Shown: positions 1 through 6,927 of the stretch, in pieces
Position numbering within the stretch: position 1 is the stretch's first letter
How the letters are laid out: the number at the start of each line of letters is the position of its first letter
DNA from: JADLGH01 sp964586675
GTDB taxonomy: Bacteria > Desulfobacterota_D > UBA1144 > Nemesobacterales > UBA2774
Assembly: GCA_964586675.1 (NCBI GenBank)
Contig: CAZPHQ010000012.1
Location: 1 to 64,000 of the forward strand
Length of the DNA stretch: 64,000 nucleotides
Reading direction: 5' to 3'
The notes under the pieces: model-generated
Database searches by the model: none
Told to the model about the DNA's origin: nothing
What the model saw: only the letters and a program-made list of their open reading frames with translations
Made by a program: the position numbers and the translations under genes

Positions 1-17
1 CACAACCTTGAAACAAG

Positions 18-52
18 AAGGCGGGCTCCTTACAAAGGCGCCCGCCTTTTTT
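18..52 (+). terminator. Rho-independent terminator
   Basis: The arm AAGGCGGGC (18-26) pairs exactly with GCCCGCCTT (40-48), and a T-run follows. It ends a plus-strand transcript that begins left of the window. Confidence 0.8.
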
Positions 53-129
53 ATTGCTGGTACGCATCTCTTCCTTTATTCCTTTTAAAATATTTACGTT
101 TGTGGTTACAATTTAGCTTTTGTAAGCAA

Positions 130-825
130 ATGTCTGACGAGCCGCATTACCTACATCACAGGCAGAGACTGAGGGACCGCTTCGCGAAGTCCGGCGCTGA
201 GGGTATGAACGACTACGAGCTCCTCGAGCTTCTCCTTACCTACGCCATACCGCGCGTGGATGTCAAGCCGCTCGCGAAACGGCTCATCGCGACTTTCGGT
301 AGCCTTTCGGGAGTTCTGGACGCCGACATGAGCAGGCTGGAGAGGGTGCGCGGGGTCGGGCCGATGACGGCCACGCTCATAAGGCTCGTAAACCAGCTAT
401 ACACCACATACCTCGCGGAGAACATGAAGAAGGGGGATGTCCTCTCCTCGCCCGAGGCCGTCCTTAAATTCGCGAGGGTGCGGCTCTCGGGCCTGAAGCA
501 CGAGGCCTTCATGGTTATATTCATGAACACGAAGAACGAGGTCATAGACTATTCCGTTCTCCAGGAAGGAACGGTGGATAACGTTGCCGTCTATCCGCGG
601 AGGATAATCGAAAGGGCACTCGCGCGTCACGCCTCGGGCCTCATACTCGTCCACAACCATCCGAGCGGGAACCCGTCGCCTTCAAAGGAAGACCGGCTTC
701 TTACTCAGGACATCTCCGAGGCCGGCCGTACTCTCGACATACGCGTCCTCGACCACATCATCGTCGGAAAGAACGGCTACTTCAGCTTCATCGAAAAGGG
801 CATGATGCCCGGTGCGGAAAAGTAG
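130..825 (+). CDS. radC: RadC family JAB/MPN domain protein
   Basis: A 231-residue RadC-type protein. Despite its historical name, RadC has no settled DNA-repair role. Residues about 70-80 hold a helix-hairpin-helix-like RVRGVGPMTA stretch. The C-terminal half carries a complete JAMM zinc motif, HxH-x7-S-x2-D, at His175, His177, Ser185 and Asp188, so a metal-dependent hydrolase fold is intact. An upstream in-frame ATG exists at 100, but the ATG at 130 gives the usual RadC N-terminus, with basic and helical residues just before the HhH part. The gene stands alone, follows a terminator, and ends about 120 bases before the exosortase gene. Family assignment is secure; the biological role is not known. 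Confidence 0.92.
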   Translation: MSDEPHYLHHRQRLRDRFAKSGAEGMNDYELLELLLTYAIPRVDVKPLAKRLIATFGSLSGVLDADMSRLERVRGVGPMTATLIRLVNQLYTTYLAENMKKGDVLSSPEAVLKFARVRLSGLKHEAFMVIFMNTKNEVIDYSVLQEGTVDNVAVYPRRIIERALARHASGLILVHNHPSGNPSPSKEDRLLTQDISEAGRTLDIRVLDHIIVGKNGYFSFIEKGMMPGAEK

Positions 826-943
826 TCCGGATGCCTAGAGCATCGCTTTGAAAAAAGCGGGTGCCGAATGTATATTTGAGTCCTGTATCTTAACGGTCCG
901 AAACGGTCGTCGACCCTCACAATCAACTTGTAAACGGAGCCTT

Positions 944-1504
944 ATGACGGAAGAAGCGAAAGACCCAAAAGGAAGCGCCGGGTCGGCCCCGGTCAGCGTT
1001 CTAAGGTTCATCATAACGTACGTTGTCCTCATGGGGCTTTTCTTTCTCCTCATAGGCCTAAAGCCCGTTCAGGAAGTGTTCAACATAAACGAGGGGTACT
1101 CGCACGTTATCGTCTTCATGACGGCGAAGATACTGGGCCTCATCGGCATACCTGTGACGACGGACGGCTCTCTCATGCACCTTCCCTCGATTTCGCTCGA
1201 CGTCGAGTTCGGATGCAACGGCCTCGAAGCCGTGATGATATATACTGTCGCCGTTCTCACCTTTCCCGCTTCCTGGAAAGAGAAGCTCATTGGAATAATC
1301 GGCGGCTTTTTAGTGATACAGGTGCTGAATCTCATAAGGATCGTCGCGCTCGCGTACGCGGGCGTGTATCACAGGGAGCTATTCGACGTGATACACATTT
1401 ACGTCGCGCAGGGAGTGATGATCGCGGTTGCGCTCGGCACGTTCGTTCTTTACCTGACTTATATAAACCGCCCGCGGGGAAAACGGGAAGAGGCCATTGG
1501 TTAG
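944..1504 (+). CDS. xrtH: Exosortase, XrtH-like
   Basis: A 186-residue polytopic membrane protein of the exosortase/archaeosortase family. These are transpeptidase-like enzymes that recognise C-terminal sorting tags (PEP-CTERM, or IPTLxxWG-CTERM for XrtH) and process cargo at the membrane. The catalytic triad is visible: Cys91 in FGCNGLEA, Arg132 in LNLIRIVAL and His151 in FDVIHIYVAQG. The start chosen is the ATG at 944, with GGAG five bases upstream; a longer frame from 848 adds 32 residues that do not look like part of the family. The XrtH sub-class is inferred from the short length and from the partner protein that overlaps its 3' end. No tagged substrate is encoded in this window. Confidence 0.85.
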   Translation: MTEEAKDPKGSAGSAPVSVLRFIITYVVLMGLFFLLIGLKPVQEVFNINEGYSHVIVFMTAKILGLIGIPVTTDGSLMHLPSISLDVEFGCNGLEAVMIYTVAVLTFPASWKEKLIGIIGGFLVIQVLNLIRIVALAYAGVYHRELFDVIHIYVAQGVMIAVALGTFVLYLTYINRPRGKREEAIG

Positions 1505-2138
1505 GTCGGTCATACTGAAGTCTGCGCTGATATTCGTCGTCGCGTACCTCATATCGCTCGGGCTCTGGCTCGGAGTAAAGGGATACTACGGGATGGCCAT
1601 AACGACGATCGCTTCCCATGCGGCGGCGCTTGTAAAGAACGTGAAAATCGTCGACATCGTGAGGGAAAAGGATATAGTCGCCGTCGGGTTCATTCCGAAA
1701 AAATACGGGGTGACGATCCTGAAGACGACTATAAAGGTTCCCATATCGAACTACACGTTCAATGCGCCGCTCACGTTCGCGATAATGGCGGCGTTCTACC
1801 CGTTTTTAAAGAGGCGGCGAGTCTACGCCGAGGCACTCCTGATAATGGTGGTCGTCCATCTCCTGTTCGTTTTTTCCTACGAGGCGCAGGGCCTCACTTC
1901 CGAGCTCGAAAAGCAGGGCTACCATAAGTCGAGCGGGGCGGTGCACATATTCTGGGAATTCCTCTGGGGATTCATCAACAACATGGTCGTCAGGTTCGAG
2001 CCGTTCCTCATCGGCGCTTACCTCTACTTCTTCAGAGACTCGGCGCAGAAACCGGCGGCCCCAGCTGGTGCAAAGGAAAAGCCGTACGTCGAGGCTCCGC
2101 CTAAAGAAGTGAAAAAAGCGAAGAAAAAGAAAAAGTAG
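1497..2138 (+). CDS. Exosortase H-associated membrane protein
   Basis: A 213-residue membrane protein with an N-terminal hydrophobic segment (about 5-25), a central extracytoplasmic-looking stretch (about 40-85), then two or three further membrane segments and a lysine-rich tail (KKAKKKKK). It starts at TTG 1497, inside the 3' end of the exosortase gene (8-base overlap), with GGGAAGAGG just upstream, so the two are very likely translationally coupled. Small membrane partners directly after xrtH are a recognised pattern in XrtH loci. Its biochemical role is unknown; assistance in cargo recognition or complex formation is only inference. No enzymatic motif is visible. Confidence 0.7.
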   Translation: MVRSVILKSALIFVVAYLISLGLWLGVKGYYGMAITTIASHAAALVKNVKIVDIVREKDIVAVGFIPKKYGVTILKTTIKVPISNYTFNAPLTFAIMAAFYPFLKRRRVYAEALLIMVVVHLLFVFSYEAQGLTSELEKQGYHKSSGAVHIFWEFLWGFINNMVVRFEPFLIGAYLYFFRDSAQKPAAPAGAKEKPYVEAPPKEVKKAKKKKK

Positions 2139-2144
2139 ATGATC

Positions 2145-2924
2145 TCAGGCTGCGGCGCTCTTTTTCCCGATGCCTCTCAGAAAGTTGCTCCACAGAACCC
2201 CGAGAAGATAAGTCGCGTAGATAAATACCACTCCAAGCAGGAACGAGCAGGCTACGCCGCCGACGTCGGCGGCACTGTAAGGCTTTCCCGAGAAGAAGAG
2301 CTCCTTTCCGAGCTTGAATACGTCGTCGCTCCTCCATGCCATCGAGTCTATTGCAGGAAAAATCGCCCCGGCGATCCGCGATACGACTATCGAGCCCATT
2401 TCGTAGTAATCACCGCTGAACGATATAAAAGGAGCGAACGCTATAGGGAGGGCTATTCCCAGCTTTATCGAAGCCGCGAGAGGCTTCGAGCCGGCGGCGG
2501 ATCTAAGCAGCGGCACGCCTATGAATATCGTGAGAAGGAACGGGAGAAAGTCTGTGAGGAGGTATGTCAGATCGCTGCCGTTCGTGTCGAACCCTGTCAG
2601 CTGCCCTGCGTAATCCGAGCCCGAATAGACGAACGGGAAAATCTTTTCGAGGATGTCTCCCCCGTAGAGGGGGCTTATTTCGAGCCTGCTGACGCTCCCC
2701 CCGCCCAGTATGCATCCGAGCGCGTGCCCGAGCTCGTGTATGGGCACGTATATCCACCATGTCAGCGCGAAGAGGCAGAAGATAAGCGCGATGTTGAAGA
2801 CGGATATTGTTTTCAGGCTTGCGTCGAGGCCTGAAAAGAAGTCTTCGAACGGCAGGGTAACTATTTTGAGGGCGGTTTTTATCATCTCGAAGGCATTTTC
2901 ATCATAAATAAGAACCGGCGGCAT
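2145..2924 (-). CDS. M50-like membrane metalloprotease (HELGH motif)
   Basis: A 259-residue multi-pass membrane protein. A hydrophobic segment (about 40-62) runs directly into HELGHALG, giving a zinc-protease HExxH at His63, Glu64 and His67 at the membrane boundary, as in site-2-protease (M50) and related families. A later SGDYYEMGS stretch (about 170-178) could supply a third metal ligand, in place of the classical LDG motif, which I do not see. Four to five hydrophobic stretches follow in total. The gene is convergent with the exosortase pair, with only six bases between stop codons. Substrate and role are unknown. It may instead belong to an uncharacterised HELGH membrane family outside true M50. 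Confidence 0.6.
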   Translation of the reverse strand: MPPVLIYDENAFEMIKTALKIVTLPFEDFFSGLDASLKTISVFNIALIFCLFALTWWIYVPIHELGHALGCILGGGSVSRLEISPLYGGDILEKIFPFVYSGSDYAGQLTGFDTNGSDLTYLLTDFLPFLLTIFIGVPLLRSAAGSKPLAASIKLGIALPIAFAPFISFSGDYYEMGSIVVSRIAGAIFPAIDSMAWRSDDVFKLGKELFFSGKPYSAADVGGVACSFLLGVVFIYATYLLGVLWSNFLRGIGKKSAAA

Positions 2925-3007
2925 GTAAATATCCGGCTTTTCTTAGCGCGGTTTGTTAAGTTGAATATTTTAATACATTAATAATATACCGTAAACTCCA
3001 AGTGTTA

Positions 3008-3036
3008 TTGACAAATAAATGACAAAGAATTACAAT
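3008..3036 (+). promoter_or_regulatory. Sigma70-type promoter for the lytic transglycosylase
   Basis: TTGACA (3008-3013), a 17-base spacer and TACAAT (3031-3036) form a near-consensus housekeeping promoter. It points at the gene starting at 3247 and implies a leader of about 200 bases. Confidence 0.75.
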
Positions 3037-3042
3037 TGGAAT

Positions 3043-3246
3043 AAAGGCCGTATCCGTGCCGTTACGCGGAAAAGGCCTTTTAAAACAGCGCCGGGGATAG
3101 AGTGAGGGTCTGGGAAATCCGTTTCGCCTTCCCGCGGCGACTGACGTAAGAGATGGAGGATGGGCCTTGAAGGTTTCCGCTCTTCCGTTTAGATTGATGT
3201 GCGGCCGGAGCCCGCTTTACCGACCGGGTGAGGCCGGGGTGTCCTT
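3043..3246 (+). promoter_or_regulatory. Candidate structured 5' leader (unassigned cis-regulatory RNA)
   Basis: The predicted transcript begins with a hairpin: AAAGGCC (3044-3050) pairs with GGCCTTT near 3074-3080, with an inner TCCG/CGGA stem. A second GGGCCTT (about 3162-3168) could pair with the same first arm, giving mutually exclusive folds. Just before the start codon, CGGCC (3202-3206) pairs with GGCCG (3232-3236) around an inner CCCG/CGGG stem (3211-3214 with 3225-3228). This lies next to the GGGGTG that should serve as ribosome binding site. I could not match the leader to a known riboswitch class. The 2925-3007 part holds nothing else I recognise. Confidence 0.4.
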
Positions 3247-4386
3247 ATGAGAAGAGGAGCGCAAAAAATATTCGGGCGCCGTTTTCTTCCCCTGTGGACG
3301 GCTCTGCCGCTTTTCCTGGTTTCGCTTCCTTCCGGCTCTTACGCCGAAACGTCCTTTTATAAAAAGGAAGTCAACGGCGTAGTTCACTATACCAACATCG
3401 ATCCCAAGAGTAAGGAATTCAAGCGTATCGCCAGCCCGTGGGGCACGTTCCGCGGCACCCCGAAGAGCCAGAGGGGCTATCTCAACAACCACAAGTACTC
3501 CGACAAATTCGACGACCACATAAACATGACGGCGAGGGAGCACGGCCTCGACCCGCTTTTGGTGAAGGCGATGATCAAGGTCGAGTCCAACTTCAACCCC
3601 GACGCCGTTTCACCGGCCGGCGCGATGGGCGTTATGCAGCTCATGCCGGGCACGGCCGAGCGCGTGGGCGTATCCGACGCTTTCGACCCCGAGGAGAATA
3701 TAAAGGGCGGGATAAAATACCTGGCCATGCTTATGAAACTCTTCGACAATAACACGACGCTCGCCCTCGCGGGTTACAACGCGGGCGAGAACGCCGTTAT
3801 AAGGTATAACTACAAGATCCCTCCCTACGACGAAACGATAGAATACGTCGACAGGGTTTACGCCCACTACGATTACCTCAGAAACTATCCCGTCGACAGA
3901 AACACGAAGAGGATGGTCGCCGACAAGAAGGACAAGGTTTCGTCTCCACAGGCCAAGAAGCCCTCGAAGTCTTTCATGTATGTCGAGACTGTGGGCGAGG
4001 CCAGGGTTTACAAGAACGGGAAGGTGGTTGCGTCGTCCCGCGCCGCGCCCGCCCCGGGGACCAGGGGACGAACCCTACTCGGCCCGAACGCCGGGGCTAA
4101 AGCGCCGGCTGCTCTGAACGCGGAATCCGCCGTTACCGACTCCGAAGGCAAATATACCGTTCAGGTGGCTTCTTTCCCCGACAAGGCTCTGGCCGAAGAG
4201 ATGGAGAGGGAATTTAAAGCCAAGCGCTATCCGGCCTACACCGAAGAGGTGGAGATTCCTGGCAAGGGAACCTGGTACAGGGTCAAGATAGGCAAATTCA
4301 CGACCGAGAGCGAGGCCAGCCGTTACGGGAACGACATGAAGTCGGCCGAGCCCGGCGTCCAGTCCGTGCTCGTAGTAATGAACTGA
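3247..4386 (+). CDS. Lytic transglycosylase with DUF4124-like, SLT and SPOR domains
   Basis: A 379-residue secreted peptidoglycan-cleaving enzyme. Residues 1-33 are a signal peptide (basic start, hydrophobic core, SYA/ET cleavage). Residues about 35-65 resemble DUF4124 (FYKKEVNGVVHYTN). An SLT goose-lysozyme-like domain (about 90-200) has the catalytic Glu113 in KVESNF, then AMGVMQLMPGTA and ALAGYNAGENAV. After a Pro/Ala/Lys-rich linker, a SPOR domain (about 300-379) is expected to bind denuded glycan strands, often at division sites. It should act in the periplasm as an exolytic transglycosylase releasing anhydro-muropeptides. It has its own promoter and an unusually long, foldable leader, so post-transcriptional control is plausible. 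Confidence 0.9.
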   Translation: MRRGAQKIFGRRFLPLWTALPLFLVSLPSGSYAETSFYKKEVNGVVHYTNIDPKSKEFKRIASPWGTFRGTPKSQRGYLNNHKYSDKFDDHINMTAREHGLDPLLVKAMIKVESNFNPDAVSPAGAMGVMQLMPGTAERVGVSDAFDPEENIKGGIKYLAMLMKLFDNNTTLALAGYNAGENAVIRYNYKIPPYDETIEYVDRVYAHYDYLRNYPVDRNTKRMVADKKDKVSSPQAKKPSKSFMYVETVGEARVYKNGKVVASSRAAPAPGTRGRTLLGPNAGAKAPAALNAESAVTDSEGKYTVQVASFPDKALAEEMEREFKAKRYPAYTEEVEIPGKGTWYRVKIGKFTTESEASRYGNDMKSAEPGVQSVLVVMN

Positions 4387-4475
4387 CGCGCTCCCGAAAG
4401 CCGTTTCTCCCGCCGGGACGTGCCTAAAACTGAAAAACAGTTAAAATAGGTATCGGGTGTTGCCCGGGTGTCCGG

Positions 4476-4550
4476 CCCCGCGCCGGATGCGTCGAACGCT
4501 GTAGCGATAATATATACGACATATATACGTTATAGCTTCCGGGCGCGGGG
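4476..4550. repeat. Long nested inverted repeat in intergenic region
   Basis: CCCCGCGCC (4476-4484) can pair with GGCGCGGGG (4542-4550). Inside lies a second, AT-rich palindrome: AGCGATAATATATA against TATATACGTTATAGCT, with a two-base bulge. An AT-core, GC-clamped structure of about 75 bases results, followed by a T-run near 4563. It may end transcripts of the lytic transglycosylase gene. The 321-base gap (4387-4708) otherwise holds only the terminator at 4608. Confidence 0.5.
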
Positions 4551-4607
4551 AGAACAAGTACATTTTTTGCCGGGTAATCTTCGAAAATAGCTAATAAAGG
4601 CAAGGTG

Positions 4608-4648
4608 AAAAAGCGGTTTCGAGCTTGACTTGCATACCGCTTTTTTTT
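4608..4648 (+). terminator. Rho-independent terminator
   Basis: AAAAGCGGT pairs with ACCGCTTTT around an 18-base loop, followed by eight Ts. It lies between the lytic transglycosylase and the oxidoreductase genes and separates their transcription. Confidence 0.75.
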
Positions 4649-4708
4649 AAGATACTACTTGTCAGGTTAAGGATTACTGCGCCCTCCGGCTCAAGGAGAC
4701 GATAATTT

Positions 4709-6718
4709 ATGAAGCCAATCATAATGGCAGTTTTGATAATAGCCGCCTTCGGGTTTTTTTCGTATAACATATACAACCTGATAAAGCTCCTTCGCCTGGG
4801 AAAGTATGAGCAGCGCTTCGACAACATCAAGGAAAGAATAAGGCTCGTCCTCATATATGTTTTCGGCCAGAAGAGGCTAGTCAAGAACTACACCTTTGCC
4901 GGCATCGAGCATTTCATGATCTTCTGGGGCTTCGTCATAATCACCATCGGCACGATAGAAATGCTCATCGGCGGGGTGATTCCCGGGTTCAAGCTCATCC
5001 CCGGAAAGGCGCACGTGGCCTACGAATTCATACTCGACATCGTCCAGCTCCTCGTTCTCGTGGCGATAATAATGGGCATCATAAACAGGACGACGATAGC
5101 CAGGAGGCGCGAGGTGAACGGGCTCGACGCCGTCGTCATACTCGGGCTCATATTCGGGCTTATGGTCACCGCGCTCGCCGCTATGGGGGCCAAGGTCGCG
5201 ATGGGGGCGGCGGACCCGACGTGGCTTCCCGTTTCGAGCACCATAGCCAAAGTTTTCTTCAGCGGGATGAGCGAAAGCGGCGTTACTTTTTCGCACGAAT
5301 TCTTCTGGTGGTTTCATGTACTCATAGTTCTCGGGTTCCTGAACTATCTTCCGTATTCCAAGCACAGCCACGTTTTCACCGCGATCCCGAACGTATTTTT
5401 CCAGAACCTGAATCCGAGGGGGGCGCTTAAGCCGATAGACTTCGAAAACGCTCCCGAGGACGTCGACCACTTCGGCGCCGGGAAGCTCGAAGACTTTACC
5501 TGGAAGGACATACTCGACGCCTATACCTGCACGGAATGCGGGAGATGCACCGACAACTGCCCGGCGTGGCATACCGAAAAGCCCCTGTCTCCCAGAGAAA
5601 TAGTAGTTAAATTAAGGCATTACGCGTCGAGCGAGGGGAAGGTTCTCCTTAACGCAAACGGCAACGCGGCCGCTGTCGCCGGGGAGCTAGACACGATCCC
5701 CGGGCCGAAGTGGGTTACGGAAGACGAGCTCTGGGCCTGCACGAGCTGTAACGCGTGCGTCGAGCAGTGCCCGCTCTTCATCGACCAGATGGGGAAGATC
5801 ATGGAGATGAGGCGATTCCTCACGCTCGAGGGAAGGCTCACGGGCTCCGCCGTCAAAACTCTCCAGAAGCTCCAGACGCAGGGCAATCCTTGGGGTTTCA
5901 GCGGGAGCGACCGCGCCGCGTGGCTCGCGGGGTACGAGGGCGTCAATATTATCGGCGACGAGGGCAACGAGGACGCCAGCGGATTCGACTACATATACTG
6001 GATGGGATGCTACGGCGGCTACGACCCGCGCGGCCAGAAAATAGCGCAGTCGGTTGTGAGCCTCCTCACGCAGGCCGGTGTGAGCTTCGCTGTCCTGGGG
6101 CCGCTCGAGAGCTGCACCGGCGACCCGGCCAGAAGGCTCGGAGAAGAGGCGCTTTACCAGATGCTCGCGACGCAGAACATCGAGACGATGAACGAGCTTA
6201 AGGTGAAGAAGGTCATCGCCAACTGCCCGCACTGCTTTAACACGATAAAGAACGAATACCCTCAGTTCGGCGGGAATTTCGAGGTAATTAACCACACCCA
6301 GCTCCTTAACGACCTTGTTCAGGAAGGGCGTCTCAGGCCGACGAAGGAAATAAAGGAAGATATCGCTTATCACGATCCCTGCTACCTCGGCCGCTACAAC
6401 CGCGTATTCGACGCCCCGAGGGAGATACTGAAGTCTATACCGGGAGTGAACCTTGTGGAGCTCGACAGGAAGCGCGAGCGTAGCTTCTGCTGCGGCGCGG
6501 GCGGCGGCAAGATCTGGATGGAGGAAGAGGCGCCGCGCGTCAACTGGAACCGCTTCGAGGAAGTCGAGGCGAAGAACCCGGACACGCTGGCCGTTGCCTG
6601 CTACTTCTGCGATACGATGTTCGAGGATGCCGCGAAGCACGCCGGAAACGACAAGATGCAGATAAAGGACATCTCGATGATCCTCCGCGAATCCGTCGAG
6701 CAGGATACGAAGTCCTGA
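4709..6718 (+). CDS. EtfD-like membrane iron-sulfur oxidoreductase (ETF:quinone type)
   Basis: A 669-residue fused protein. The N-terminal part (about 1-215) has five to six membrane segments of the NarI/heme-b type, with candidate heme histidines such as His68. A ferredoxin-like part follows with two CxxCxxCxxxC clusters: Cys274/277/280/284 and Cys344/347/350/354. The C-terminal part has two CCG (HdrB-like) domains, including HDPCYLGRYN, SFCCGAGGG and ACYFCD. Proteins of this layout (DUF224, M. tuberculosis EtfD, Geobacter and Syntrophus membrane oxidoreductases) pass electrons from electron-transfer flavoprotein to menaquinone in fatty-acid or aromatic oxidation. No etfAB genes lie in the window, so the partner is inferred. 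It is transcribed alone between two terminators. Confidence 0.85.
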   Translation: MKPIIMAVLIIAAFGFFSYNIYNLIKLLRLGKYEQRFDNIKERIRLVLIYVFGQKRLVKNYTFAGIEHFMIFWGFVIITIGTIEMLIGGVIPGFKLIPGKAHVAYEFILDIVQLLVLVAIIMGIINRTTIARRREVNGLDAVVILGLIFGLMVTALAAMGAKVAMGAADPTWLPVSSTIAKVFFSGMSESGVTFSHEFFWWFHVLIVLGFLNYLPYSKHSHVFTAIPNVFFQNLNPRGALKPIDFENAPEDVDHFGAGKLEDFTWKDILDAYTCTECGRCTDNCPAWHTEKPLSPREIVVKLRHYASSEGKVLLNANGNAAAVAGELDTIPGPKWVTEDELWACTSCNACVEQCPLFIDQMGKIMEMRRFLTLEGRLTGSAVKTLQKLQTQGNPWGFSGSDRAAWLAGYEGVNIIGDEGNEDASGFDYIYWMGCYGGYDPRGQKIAQSVVSLLTQAGVSFAVLGPLESCTGDPARRLGEEALYQMLATQNIETMNELKVKKVIANCPHCFNTIKNEYPQFGGNFEVINHTQLLNDLVQEGRLRPTKEIKEDIAYHDPCYLGRYNRVFDAPREILKSIPGVNLVELDRKRERSFCCGAGGGKIWMEEEAPRVNWNRFEEVEAKNPDTLAVACYFCDTMFEDAAKHAGNDKMQIKDISMILRESVEQDTKS

Positions 6719-6734
6719 GAGAGATAATAATCCC

Positions 6735-6774
6735 CGGGGGTGTTCCGGAGGGGTCCGGAACGCTCCCCGTTTTC
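6735..6774 (+). terminator. Rho-independent terminator
   Basis: A long stem, CGGGGGTGTTCCGGA (6735-6749) against TCCGGAACGCTCCCCG (6754-6769), with a GGGG loop and a short T-run, closes the oxidoreductase transcript. Confidence 0.75.
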
Positions 6775-6927
6775 CCGCTAAATTTATCGCCGTCCGAATA
6801 AATCTGTTTTAGATCCCTTGGGTTCTTTCTCTAAATGCCGCGGGACTGCGGGACGGTATTGTAAATCCGGGGTATAGGGTTAGGATTTATATCCTGTGAG
6901 TATTTATATCCATTTTGGAGCCTCTCA

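Noticed and set aside
3043..3246. Cobalamin or c-di-AMP (ydaO) riboswitch in the lytic transglycosylase leader
   Set aside because: Fragments such as GGGAA...CCCGC...GACTGACGTAAG recall both classes, but the GGTG segment, a proper B12 box and the ydaO core could not be aligned in order.
5687..6640. Minus-strand frame inside the EtfD-like gene
   Set aside because: Shadow of the cysteine-rich plus-strand gene; no motif of its own.
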